A stretch of DNA of 32,719 bases from contig JACQDK010000051.1 of NCBI GenBank assembly GCA_016201135.1, positions 1 to 32,719 of the forward strand, written 5' to 3'. The notes under the pieces were generated by a model, which saw nothing but the letters and a program-made list of their open reading frames with translations, was not told the DNA's origin and searched no databases. The position numbers were made by a program, and so were the translations under genes. The DNA is from Actinomycetota bacterium. Its GTDB lineage: Bacteria > Actinomycetota > UBA4738 > HRBIN12. Of the stretch, positions 14,207 through 21,292 are shown piece after piece (the stretch's first letter is position 1; each line of letters starts with the position of its first letter).

Positions 14207-16861
14207 CTACACGCCGGTGTACGCGACGACGCCGCGCAGGACGGCCTCGCGCGCGCGGTGCATCTGGCCGGAGGTCGGCTCTCCGGCGACCTCCTCGATC
14301 TGCCGGAGGAGGTCGACGAGCTGCTTGCAGTTGCGGACGAAGTCGCCGGGCGCCATCTCCGTCTCGGCCAGGACGTCCTCGAGCGGCTTGCCCTCTGCCC
14401 AGTGGAAGACGGGCGTCGCGAAGCCCGCGTCGAGCTCCCGACAGAGCTGCACCCCCTGCTCGTCCTCGGCGTGCCGGACGCGACGCCAGATCCGGCGCAG
14501 GAGATCGAGGCGCTCCTCGGTCGGCAGGGTCGGCGCCCGGCCCGGCGCGGGGGTCCTCTCACGCGACTCGTACACCATCGTCGACACGAGCGACGCGGTC
14601 TCAGATGGCGAGAGGTCCGCGAACAGATCTGAGTAGAGGGCCTCCCCGACCAGGATGTCGCCCTCGCCGTAGATCCGCGCCAGCATCCTGCCCTTGGGCG
14701 CCAGCTCCCAGTTCGCCACGTAACCGAGGTCGCGGAGCACCGCCAGCACGCGGTCGAACTGTCGCGCGAGGGTCTCGGTGCGGGTGCGGATCCGCCGGTC
14801 GGTCCCATGGATCCTCCGCTCGACTTCGTCTGCCCGCCGCGCCCACCGCTCGTGTTTGGCGCGCTCGGGGCAGCCGTGGCAGGGATGGACTCCGGCCCTC
14901 TCCTCCAACTCCTGCGCCTCCTGCTCGGCCTTGGGGTCGAGGCGGGGACGCTCGGCCCGAGGGGGCCTCACCTGCAGGCTGACCAGACGCGCCGCCACGT
15001 CGCGGCGGTACCGGGCGCTCCGGGCGCTGCCGGATCGCGGAAGCGGGATGCGAGTGAGGACGGCGGGCGGCTCGTCGAAGTCCTTCGCCGACACCCTGAA
15101 GAACTGCCGATCCTGCGCCAAGACGGTGGGCTTGCCGTCGCGGCTCGAGACGACCACCGCGAGCCCGCGGCGCCGGGCGCGGGGCACGAAGATCACCTCC
15201 CCCGGCCGCAGCCCCGCGACGGCCTCGCGTACCGCGCCCGACAGGGCCCGTTCGCGTCCCTGCAGATCCTCCTGTCGGACGCGCGTTGCCCGACCGAGGA
15301 GCTCCCAGTACTCCTCGAAGTCGCCGAGGTGACACACCATGTTGCTCCGGTAGCCCTCGAGGGCCTCCCGGTCGGCCTGCAGCTGCCGCTCGAGCGTGAC
15401 GACGGCGCGATCGGCGAGGAACTGCGCGAAGGAGGAGTTCAAGAGCTGGTGCGCCTGTTCGGTGGTGTAGTTGCGAACGAGGTTCACCGCCATGTTGTAG
15501 GAGGGGCGGAACGAGGAGGTGAGGTCGTACGTGCGCGTGCCCGCGAGCGTGGCGACGCGCTCGAACGGCACCTGGCGCTGATACACGACCACGGCGTGGC
15601 CCAGCTCGTCTATCCCGCGCCTCCCGGCCCGCCCGGTGAGCTGCGTGTACTCCCCCGGCGTGAGGATCTCGTGCCGCTCACCCTGGAACTTCCAGAGGTC
15701 CTCGATCACGACGGTCCTGGCCGGCATGTTGATGCCCAGCGAGAGCGTCTCCGTGGCGAACACGACCTTCACGAGCCCGGCCTCGAACAGCTCCTCGACG
15801 GTCTCCTTGAACACTGGAAGCATGCCCGCGTGATGCGAGGCGACTCCCCGCGTGAGCGCCTCGAGGAAGTCGGAGAACCCGAGAGCGACGAGGTCGTCCT
15901 CGTCCATCCACGCGGATCGAAGCTCGGCGAACTCTCGGATCCGCTCGGCCTCGTCGCGCGTCGTGAGCCGAAGCCCCGCCTCGCGGAGCCACTGGACGCT
16001 CCGGTCACAGCCTGCGCGGCTGAACACGAAGTAGATGGCAGGCAGCATCCCTTGCTCTGCAAGGACTTCCACGACCTCCTCGCGGCGGGGAACGTAGACC
16101 CGGCGATGGCCCTCGCGCGGTCGCGCGATCCGCTCGTGCTGGGCGACCCCGCTCCCCCGCCGGTAGTAGGTCTTGGTCTTCAGCTCCTGCTGGTCGAGCG
16201 AGACCACGTAGGGGTTCGGCAGCAGTACCCCGTCCTGCTCCACGTGCATCGGATGCAGGCGATGGCCGATCAGGTAGTGGTGCTCCAACGGGACGGGACG
16301 CTTCTCCTCGATCACCACGCGGGTCTCCCCGCGCAGGGTCCCGATCCACTTACCGAACTCCTCGGCGTTCGAGATCGTGGCGGACAGGCACACGACGGAG
16401 ACCGAGAGGGGCAGGTGGATCAGCACCTCCTCCCAGACGGCGCCGCGGTAGGGGTCCTGGAGGTAGTGCACCTCATCCAGCACCACCGAAACGAGCCCTT
16501 CGAGGGTCGGGCTCCTCTCGTAGAGCATGTTGCGTAGAACCTCGGTGGTCATGACGACCACCGGCGCCTCGGAGTTGATCGTGTTGTCGCCGGTGAGCAG
16601 GCCGACCCGCGCGGCGCCGTGGATGGCGACCAGGTCTCCGAACTTCTGGTTCGAGAGGGCCTTGAGGGGCGTCGTATAGAAGGCCTTGCCGCCCAGGTCG
16701 AGCGCGCGGTCGATCGCGAACTCGGCCACGACCGTCTTGCCCGAACCCGTCGGGGCGGCGACCAGCACCGAGCCGCCGGAGTCCAGCGCGCGGACGGCCT
16801 CCAGCTGGAAACCGTCGAGCGGGACCGGGTACCGCGAGGCGAACATTGAGGGGTCGGTCAC
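14207..16861 (-). CDS. helY: DEAD/DEAH-box RNA helicase of the HelY/Ski2-Mtr4 type
   Basis: The product is 884 aa from GTG 16861, close to mycobacterial HelY in size. Motif I is AAPTGSGKT (Lys42), Ia TTPLKALSNQK, II DEVH, III SATISNAEEFG, V GINMPARTVVIED and VI GRAGRRGID. The C-terminal half has the DSHCT-like helical part of the Ski2/Mtr4 group and a CHGCPERAKH cysteine cluster. It should unwind structured RNA with ATP and may assist RNA decay. HelY next to tatC and the paf genes is the arrangement I recall from mycobacteria, although here a lipid kinase, an unknown and a hydrolase are inserted. The frame is open to 16903, but the TACACT box 6 nt before GTG 16861 marks a leaderless start. 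Confidence 0.92.
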   Translation of the reverse strand: MTDPSMFASRYPVPLDGFQLEAVRALDSGGSVLVAAPTGSGKTVVAEFAIDRALDLGGKAFYTTPLKALSNQKFGDLVAIHGAARVGLLTGDNTINSEAPVVVMTTEVLRNMLYERSPTLEGLVSVVLDEVHYLQDPYRGAVWEEVLIHLPLSVSVVCLSATISNAEEFGKWIGTLRGETRVVIEEKRPVPLEHHYLIGHRLHPMHVEQDGVLLPNPYVVSLDQQELKTKTYYRRGSGVAQHERIARPREGHRRVYVPRREEVVEVLAEQGMLPAIYFVFSRAGCDRSVQWLREAGLRLTTRDEAERIREFAELRSAWMDEDDLVALGFSDFLEALTRGVASHHAGMLPVFKETVEELFEAGLVKVVFATETLSLGINMPARTVVIEDLWKFQGERHEILTPGEYTQLTGRAGRRGIDELGHAVVVYQRQVPFERVATLAGTRTYDLTSSFRPSYNMAVNLVRNYTTEQAHQLLNSSFAQFLADRAVVTLERQLQADREALEGYRSNMVCHLGDFEEYWELLGRATRVRQEDLQGRERALSGAVREAVAGLRPGEVIFVPRARRRGLAVVVSSRDGKPTVLAQDRQFFRVSAKDFDEPPAVLTRIPLPRSGSARSARYRRDVAARLVSLQVRPPRAERPRLDPKAEQEAQELEERAGVHPCHGCPERAKHERWARRADEVERRIHGTDRRIRTRTETLARQFDRVLAVLRDLGYVANWELAPKGRMLARIYGEGDILVGEALYSDLFADLSPSETASLVSTMVYESRERTPAPGRAPTLPTEERLDLLRRIWRRVRHAEDEQGVQLCRELDAGFATPVFHWAEGKPLEDVLAETEMAPGDFVRNCKQLVDLLRQIEEVAGEPTSGQMHRAREAVLRGVVAYTGV

Positions 16862-16867
16862 GCAGTC

Positions 16868-16873
16868 AGTGTA
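16868..16873 (-). promoter_or_regulatory. -10 box TACACT, leaderless helY start
   Basis: On the minus strand TACACT is followed by 6 nt and then GTG 16861. There is no ribosome binding site. Confidence 0.55.
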
Positions 16874-16903
16874 GGCGGGTGCCCAGCGCCGTCCGCCCGC
16901 CAA

Positions 16904-16943
16904 GCCCGGGATCAGCCCGGGATCAGCCCGGGATCAGCCCGGA
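16904..16943. repeat. Tandem 11-bp repeat, about 3.6 copies
   Basis: The unit gcccgggatca is repeated perfectly from 16904, 16915 and 16926, with a partial copy at 16937. It covers the last codons and the stop of the hydrolase gene and extends into the spacer before helY. Because 11 is not a multiple of three, each copy offers TGA in a different frame, so copy-number change would alter the protein's end only slightly. Each unit contains CCCGGG and can pair with its neighbour. Confidence 0.85.
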
Positions 16944-17666
16944 GCGCGCCAGGTGCTCCTCGAGTAGCCGGTTGAACTCCTCGGGGGCCTCAAGGTTGGT
17001 GAGGTGGCCCGCCCCCTCGATCACGGCGAGAGCCGCACCCGGGATCTGGTCGGCCATGGCGGCGGTAGCCTCGGGCAGGATCAGCGTGTCGGCCGATCCT
17101 GTTATCACGAGGGTTGGGACGTGGATGCCGGGAAGATCCGGCGTGGAGTCGGGGCGCCCGGCGATCCCCAGCGCAGCCGCCGCGATCGCGTCCGGGGACT
17201 GATCGCCGATCAGTCCCCGGACGCGATCCCAGAGATCCTCGCCGGCACCTGCCCCCAGCAGCGGGGGCGGGCTCGCGGCGAGCACGTTGCCCTCGCGGTG
17301 GAGCCGCCCGGCCAGGTCCCGACGCCTGTCGGCGGCCGCCCGCGTGTCGGCCTCGGCTCGCGTGTTCGCGAGCACGAGCCCCACGACGCGCTCGCCGGCC
17401 TGCCGCCAGAGCTCGAGCGCCACGTACCCGCCCATCGAGAGGCCACAGACGACGGCCCGGTCCAGGCCGGCGGCGTCCATCTCATGGAGGCACACGGCGG
17501 CGGCCGACCGCATCGTCATGATCCCTCCGGGCGCTGCCCGGGTGCCGCCGAAACCGGGCAGGTGAGGCGCGACGATCGCAACCCCGCTCGCGTCGAAGGC
17601 CGCGAGCTGCGGCTCCCACATCCTCGCGTCCAGGGGGAACGCGTGCACCAGCAGCAGACCGTCCAC
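16923..17666 (-). CDS. Alpha/beta hydrolase
   Basis: The product is 247 aa with the alpha/beta hydrolase fold. The oxyanion-side motif is LLLVHAFPLDARMW, the nucleophile elbow is GLSMGG with Ser77, the acid is Asp193 (VITGSADTLI) and the base is His221 (EGAGHLTNLEAPEEF). The sequence resembles the 3-oxoadipate enol-lactonase/menaquinone-pathway MenH-like group, but the substrate cannot be given. GTG 17666 follows the lipid kinase stop directly (TAG then GTG), so translation is coupled. Residues 147-161 are encoded by a perfect 21-bp inverted repeat, and the 3' end lies in an 11-bp tandem repeat. Confidence 0.88.
   Translation of the reverse strand: MDGLLLVHAFPLDARMWEPQLAAFDASGVAIVAPHLPGFGGTRAAPGGIMTMRSAAAVCLHEMDAAGLDRAVVCGLSMGGYVALELWRQAGERVVGLVLANTRAEADTRAAADRRRDLAGRLHREGNVLAASPPPLLGAGAGEDLWDRVRGLIGDQSPDAIAAAALGIAGRPDSTPDLPGIHVPTLVITGSADTLILPEATAAMADQIPGAALAVIEGAGHLTNLEAPEEFNRLLEEHLARSGLIPG
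17184..17228. repeat. Perfect 21-bp inverted repeat with 3-nt spacer inside a gene
   Basis: The left arm 17184-17204 (gatcgcgtccggggactgat plus c) is exactly complementary to the right arm 17208-17228, with gcc between them. The whole 45-bp element is in frame with the hydrolase gene and encodes DRVRGLIGDQSPDAI, which reads as an ordinary part of the fold. As RNA it would form a very stable hairpin in the coding region. Confidence 0.95.
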
Positions 17667-18581
17667 CTACCTCACCGCCTCGGCATCCGGACGAACGACC
17701 ACGCGCAGCGCCCCGGGGACGATCTCGAAGATCCCCGGGAGCGGACCCACGCGCTCGCCGTCCGCGTATACCTGCACCCGGCGGTCGGCCTCCATCTTCA
17801 CGTTGCGACCCCGGAGCATCCGCACCTTGGGGTGGGTGGTGTGGGTTCCGCGGAAGACCCGTGGGAAAGCGCGCAGGAATGCTGCGGTGGAGAGCTCCTC
17901 GACCACGCAGACGTCGAGCAAGCCGTCGATGAGGGAAGCCTCCGGCAGGATCTTCATGCCGCCGCCGTAAGCCCGGCCGTTGCCCACGACGACGAGCATC
18001 GCCGAGAGCTCGATAGACTCGCCGTCCACGACGATCCCGAACCGGGCTGGGCTGAACCTGCGGAGCGTCTTCAGGAGGGCCGCCACGTACGTGCCCGTGC
18101 CACCCAGGTTCACGTTCATCGAGTTGGCGGTCTCGTTCACGTCGGAGTCGAACCCGGCGCCCGCGATGTTCACGTAGTGGCGCTCGGTGGCGCCGGCCAC
18201 CAGACGCACGACATCGATCGGCTGGATGTTCGGTGAGGCGACCATCCTCACCGCCGCCTCGAGCTTGCCGGCGCCGATCGCCTTCGCGAAGTCGTCGCCC
18301 CTGCCCGCCGGCAGCATCGCGAACGCGGCGGCGGTTCCGAGGAGGCCGTTCGCGACGCAGTTGGCCGAGCCGTCGCCCCCCAGGGCGGCGACGATCTCGG
18401 CTCCGTCCGCGGCCGCGCGCGCCGCGAGCGACTCCATGTCGGCCGCCGACTCCGACACGCGGATCTCGTGCGCCACGCCGAGGTCGTGCAGCAGGACGTC
18501 GACCTTCCCGATGACCCTGCCCGACTTGCCGCGACCGGCGGTGGGGTTCGCCACCACGACGACCGGAGCCGAGCCAGTCAT
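17667..18581 (-). CDS. Second diacylglycerol kinase-like lipid kinase
   Basis: The product is 304 aa. It begins MTGSAPVVVVANPTAGRGKS, the N-terminal ATP-site glycine-rich element of the DAGK catalytic domain. The catalytic motif reads GGDGS (68-72), with Ser in place of the usual Thr; this is a known variant and should be functional. The C-terminal domain shows HYVNIAGAGFDSDV, VVVGNGRAYGGGMKILPEAS and DGLLDVCVVEELS. It phosphorylates a lipid at the membrane surface; identity unknown. I chose ATG 18581, which has GGGGAAG upstream and is 10 nt after the previous stop; the longer frame to 18764 would run deep into the upstream gene. It is translationally coupled to the alpha/beta hydrolase. Confidence 0.88.
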   Translation of the reverse strand: MTGSAPVVVVANPTAGRGKSGRVIGKVDVLLHDLGVAHEIRVSESAADMESLAARAAADGAEIVAALGGDGSANCVANGLLGTAAAFAMLPAGRGDDFAKAIGAGKLEAAVRMVASPNIQPIDVVRLVAGATERHYVNIAGAGFDSDVNETANSMNVNLGGTGTYVAALLKTLRRFSPARFGIVVDGESIELSAMLVVVGNGRAYGGGMKILPEASLIDGLLDVCVVEELSTAAFLRAFPRVFRGTHTTHPKVRMLRGRNVKMEADRRVQVYADGERVGPLPGIFEIVPGALRVVVRPDAEAVR

Positions 18582-18591
18582 GCTTCCCCGA

Positions 18592-19338
18592 TCAGCCCGA
18601 CGACCCCGGGGGCGCGCCGCCCGCCGGGATCGGCCCCGCGGGTTGCACGAGGCCCAGCGAGTAAGCCACGTCGAAGTACATCTGGTAGCCGCCGTCGAAC
18701 CCCGCCTTGGCGACGCCCTCCAGCGCTTGGGCCCGCTGGACCAGGTCCTTCCGCGTCGCGCCATGGGCGGAGGACGCGATCTGGATCAAGCCGGCCACCT
18801 GCTGCTCGGTCTGGAGCGCCTGGGCCATCGCCGCACGCGACTGGAGCAGGGCTCCGGCCTCGAAGGCGCTCAGGCCCTTGCCGCCGATCGACTCGGAGGT
18901 GAGCTTGTTCAAGGTGCCGGCCGCGTCCTTGAGGTTCTTCTCGGCCGTGGCGGCGGAAGCTGCCGACCCGTCGGGGGTCTTGCCCTTCGACATCTGGTCC
19001 AGCAGGCCGGAGAGATCGGTGAACGCGGCTGCGGTCCTCGTCTGGTCGTCGAACCCGATCTTCGCCATCGCGCCGTCGACCTCGGCCTTCCAGAGCGCCA
19101 CGGCCCTTCGGGCAGAGGCGCCGGACGCGGCCTTCGCGGCCCGCCGCCGGTCTTCGCGGAGACCGTTCGTGGCCCAGATCAGCACGGCCACAGCCGCGGC
19201 GCCGCAAAGGAGCGCTCCGGAGACCTGGACCCACCGGCGAAGGAAGAAGGGCGGCTTCACCTCCACGGGCACAGGCCTGGGCGGGCGGGCCACCGTTCGC
19301 GCCTTGGTCTTGCTCCTGGTCTTGCCCTTGATCGCCAT
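18592..19338 (-). CDS. Membrane-anchored hypothetical protein in the tat block
   Basis: The product is 248 aa and no family is recognised. The N-terminus is strongly basic (MAIKGKTRSKTKARTVAR), then Pro-rich, then one membrane helix at about 37-56 (VQVSGALLCGAAAVAVLIW). The rest, about 190 residues, is Ala-rich and predicted mostly helical, with amphipathic heptad-like stretches (AATAEKNLKDAAGTLNKL, RAAMAQALQTEQQVAGLI), and should lie outside the membrane in the extracytoplasmic space. Its ATG touches the tatC stop (TAG then ATG), so it is translated together with tatC. A structural or export-related role is only a guess from position. Confidence 0.75.
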   Translation of the reverse strand: MAIKGKTRSKTKARTVARPPRPVPVEVKPPFFLRRWVQVSGALLCGAAAVAVLIWATNGLREDRRRAAKAASGASARRAVALWKAEVDGAMAKIGFDDQTRTAAAFTDLSGLLDQMSKGKTPDGSAASAATAEKNLKDAAGTLNKLTSESIGGKGLSAFEAGALLQSRAAMAQALQTEQQVAGLIQIASSAHGATRKDLVQRAQALEGVAKAGFDGGYQMYFDVAYSLGLVQPAGPIPAGGAPPGSSG

Positions 19339-20121
19339 CTACTTCCCCATGAGCCGGGTGACGATGATAGCCGCCTCGTAGAACAGGTACATCGGGATCG
19401 TCATGGCCAGCATCGAGTAGGGGTCGGAGCTGGGGGTGATGATGGCCGCGAAGATCGAGATGAACAGGAGGGCGGGCCGGCGCGAGCTGCGCATCTTCTG
19501 GCTGGAGATGATCCCGACCATCGACAGGAAGATCAGCACCAGCGGGAACTCGAACGATATCCCGAACGCGACCGCCACGAGGATCGCGAACGAGAGGTAT
19601 CGATCGCCCGTGAGGACCGCCGTGAAGTTGCTGGGGCCCGCGAAGCCGAGCAGGAATCCCAGCGCCTTCGGCAGCGTGACGTAGGCGACCAGCGTTCCGA
19701 GCGCGAACAGGACGGTCGAGGAGAGCACGAACGGGATCGCCATCCTCCGCTCGCTCGACTTGAGCCCCGGGACGATGAAGGCCCACAGCTGGTAGAGCAC
19801 GAAAGGCAGGGCGATGGCGAGCCCCAGGAAGACGACGACCTTCAGCTTGATCAGCACGCCGTCGAGGGGGCTCAGGTAGATGAACGTGCAGCTCCTAGTG
19901 AGGCGCGATGCCTCCGGAACCGTAGCTTGGTAGCGGCAGTACGGGGCCTTGAGGATCCGGATCACCGGCGGGTAGAGGAACCATCCGGCGATCGAGCCGA
20001 CGCCGATCGACCCGATCGCGAGGACCAGCCGGTAGCGGAGCTCCTCGAGGTGCTCGATGATCGTCATCGTGCCGCCGGGGTCCTTGGGACCCCTGCGACG
20101 CAGCCTCGGGATGATCGCCAT
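19339..20121 (-). CDS. tatC: Sec-independent protein translocase TatC
   Basis: The product is 260 aa with six membrane helices. The family signature is clear: MTIIEHLEELRYRL at the N-terminus (the conserved HLxELRxR segment that recognises twin-arginine signals), FIYLSPLDGVLIKLKV, LPFVLYQLWAFIVPGLKSSERR and FEFPLVLIFLSMVGI. The C-terminal part contains DPYSMLAMTIPMYLFYE. The start is ATG 20121, 25 nt after the tatA/B stop; the frame is open to 20310 but the extra part has no homology pattern. TatC forms the substrate receptor of the twin-arginine translocase for folded proteins in the cytoplasmic membrane. Confidence 0.95.
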   Translation of the reverse strand: MAIIPRLRRRGPKDPGGTMTIIEHLEELRYRLVLAIGSIGVGSIAGWFLYPPVIRILKAPYCRYQATVPEASRLTRSCTFIYLSPLDGVLIKLKVVVFLGLAIALPFVLYQLWAFIVPGLKSSERRMAIPFVLSSTVLFALGTLVAYVTLPKALGFLLGFAGPSNFTAVLTGDRYLSFAILVAVAFGISFEFPLVLIFLSMVGIISSQKMRSSRRPALLFISIFAAIITPSSDPYSMLAMTIPMYLFYEAAIIVTRLMGK

Positions 20122-20146
20122 CGGTAGTGTGGTCGCGGCTCCGCCG

Positions 20147-20566
20147 CTACTCCGTCTCGGGCTCGGGCTCGGTTGCCACGGCTTCCGCCGCAGGGGCGGG
20201 AACGGGCTCGTCCGGAGCGCCCGGTGCCGCGGCCTCCCCACGAGCTGCCGGCTCGGGTTGCTGCGTCGGAGCGGCCGCGGGCTCCACCGGAGCGGTCCCG
20301 GGGGCTGCACCGTTGCCGCTCTTCGGAGGGTCGAGCAGAGGGTCGAGCAGCGCCTCCCGCATGCCGCGCTGGGCGTCCGAGATCTCGCGGCGCACGTCGT
20401 CGAGCTCCTCGAGCTGGAGGTTCTTCCGGACCTCCTCTTGAGCCTTGCGGAGCTCGCGGAGCGCGGCGCCGATCGTCCGCCCGAGCTCGGGCAGCCGGCG
20501 CGGTCCCACCACCACGAGGGCGATGAGGATGACGATCAGCATCTCGAGGGGACCGATGTTCAGCAT
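20147..20566 (-). CDS. tatA: TatA/TatB family translocase subunit
   Basis: The product is 139 aa. A single N-terminal membrane helix (LEMLIVILIALVVV) is followed by the hinge GPRRLPELGR and an amphipathic helix (ALRELRKAQEEVRKNL), the TatA/B layout. Glu8 and the Gly-Pro hinge are more TatB-like, whereas tatA next to tatC is the common order; no second TatA-type gene is in the window. The C-terminal 60 residues are Pro/Ala/Glu-rich and probably disordered. It forms the pore or bridges to TatC in the cytoplasmic membrane. A TAGACT box lies 19 nt before the ATG. Confidence 0.92.
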   Translation of the reverse strand: MLNIGPLEMLIVILIALVVVGPRRLPELGRTIGAALRELRKAQEEVRKNLQLEELDDVRREISDAQRGMREALLDPLLDPPKSGNGAAPGTAPVEPAAAPTQQPEPAARGEAAAPGAPDEPVPAPAAEAVATEPEPETE

Positions 20567-20585
20567 GGAAGGCAGCCTCGCGGAG

Positions 20586-20591
20586 AGTCTA
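20586..20591 (-). promoter_or_regulatory. -10 box TAGACT before tatA/tatC
   Basis: On the minus strand TAGACT lies 19 nt before ATG 20566, allowing a leader of about 12 nt. No clear -35 element is seen. Confidence 0.4.
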
Positions 20592-20602
20592 CCCCGGTGT
20601 CT

Positions 20603-20818
20603 CTAGGCGCGGGGTGACGGTCGCTCCCCGCCCGCACGAGCAGCAGCGCGGGCGCCGCCTCGCGAGATCTCCTCGGCGGCGGGCCTCACCTCGTCCTGGA
20701 ACCGCTGGAGGGCCCTCCCGAGGACCATCAGGCGCTTGAAGAGACCGACGCAGATCGCGCCGAGCGCGCCCAGCGCAACGATGGACACGACGAACCACCA
20801 CAGGAGCCAGGCGCGCAC
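20603..20818 (-). CDS. Small single-pass membrane protein
   Basis: The product is 71 aa from GTG 20818. It starts MRAWLLWWFVVSIVALGALGAICVG-like, a membrane helix of about 20 residues close to the N-terminus, followed by a helical cytoplasmic segment (LFKRLMVLGRALQRFQDEVRPAAEEI) and a short basic tail. The layout imitates TatA in miniature but lacks the GP/FG hinge. It lies between the zinc-ribbon gene and tatA/B and has a leaderless -10 box. No family is recognised; I favour it over the longer antisense-like frame 20589-21179 because of the membrane helix and promoter. Confidence 0.6.
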   Translation of the reverse strand: MRAWLLWWFVVSIVALGALGAICVGLFKRLMVLGRALQRFQDEVRPAAEEISRGGARAAARAGGERPSPRA

Positions 20819-20824
20819 GGATCG

Positions 20825-20830
20825 ATGCTA
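20825..20830 (-). promoter_or_regulatory. -10 box TAGCAT, leaderless start of the 71-aa protein
   Basis: On the minus strand TAGCAT is followed by exactly 6 nt and GTG 20818. There is no ribosome binding site. Confidence 0.5.
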
Positions 20831-20836
20831 CAAGGA

Positions 20837-21208
20837 CTACTGCGTAGCGAGGAAGTCCTGGATGTACCGGTCGTCCTGCAGCAGGTAGTGGAACTCGATC
20901 AGGTCGTCCACCGAGAGCGGCGGGCCGTCGGGCGCCCGCTCGGGGTTCTCCGGTCCGTGGGCGTCCTCGTGATCGAAGAGCATCTCCGCGTCCACCTCGC
21001 CGCCGTCGCCTCGCTCGATGTCTACCCCAGCCGACACGAGGAGGGCGACGATCTTGCGGTCGGCGCGCTTCTGCACGTCGTCGGCGCAGTTCGGGCAGCG
21101 GAACCGGTAGCTCCCCTCCCGGCCGTTCTCTCGGACCGACAGGAGGATGGCCTCGGGACCCATGTCCACTTCGCCGCAACGGGGGCAGGTCGTCCGGATG
21201 GTAGTCAT
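20837..21208 (-). CDS. Zinc-ribbon hypothetical protein
   Basis: The product is 123 aa. Two CxxC pairs, Cys8/Cys11 (TTCPRCGEVDM) and Cys38/Cys41 (FRCPNCADDV), form a zinc ribbon. A short helical part follows (KIVALLVSAGVDIE), then an acidic linker and the C-terminal segment LSVDDLIEFHYLLQDDRYIQDF, which I have the impression is conserved in actinobacterial hypothetical proteins. No enzymatic motif is visible; a nucleic-acid or protein-binding role is plausible. It sits directly downstream of pafC in the same direction and just before the small membrane protein, with its stop 18 nt upstream of that gene's start. Confidence 0.8.
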   Translation of the reverse strand: MTTIRTTCPRCGEVDMGPEAILLSVRENGREGSYRFRCPNCADDVQKRADRKIVALLVSAGVDIERGDGGEVDAEMLFDHEDAHGPENPERAPDGPPLSVDDLIEFHYLLQDDRYIQDFLATQ

Positions 21209-21292
21209 CTCAACGGAGCTATCGGCCCACGGGGCGGGGTGCTTGAGCCGCCGGAGAGGGATGGGGACTACCCCGAAGGGGCGGTTCGGAAA

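Noticed and set aside
14807-16537. 576-codon plus-strand frame opposite helY
   Set aside because: It is the shadow of a helicase with all motifs intact on the minus strand.
18187-20127. 646-codon open frame on the plus strand opposite lipid kinase, tatC and neighbours
   Set aside because: The product is Arg/Pro/Gly-rich without family motifs, and the opposite strand holds clearly recognisable genes. Long antisense frames are expected at this GC content.
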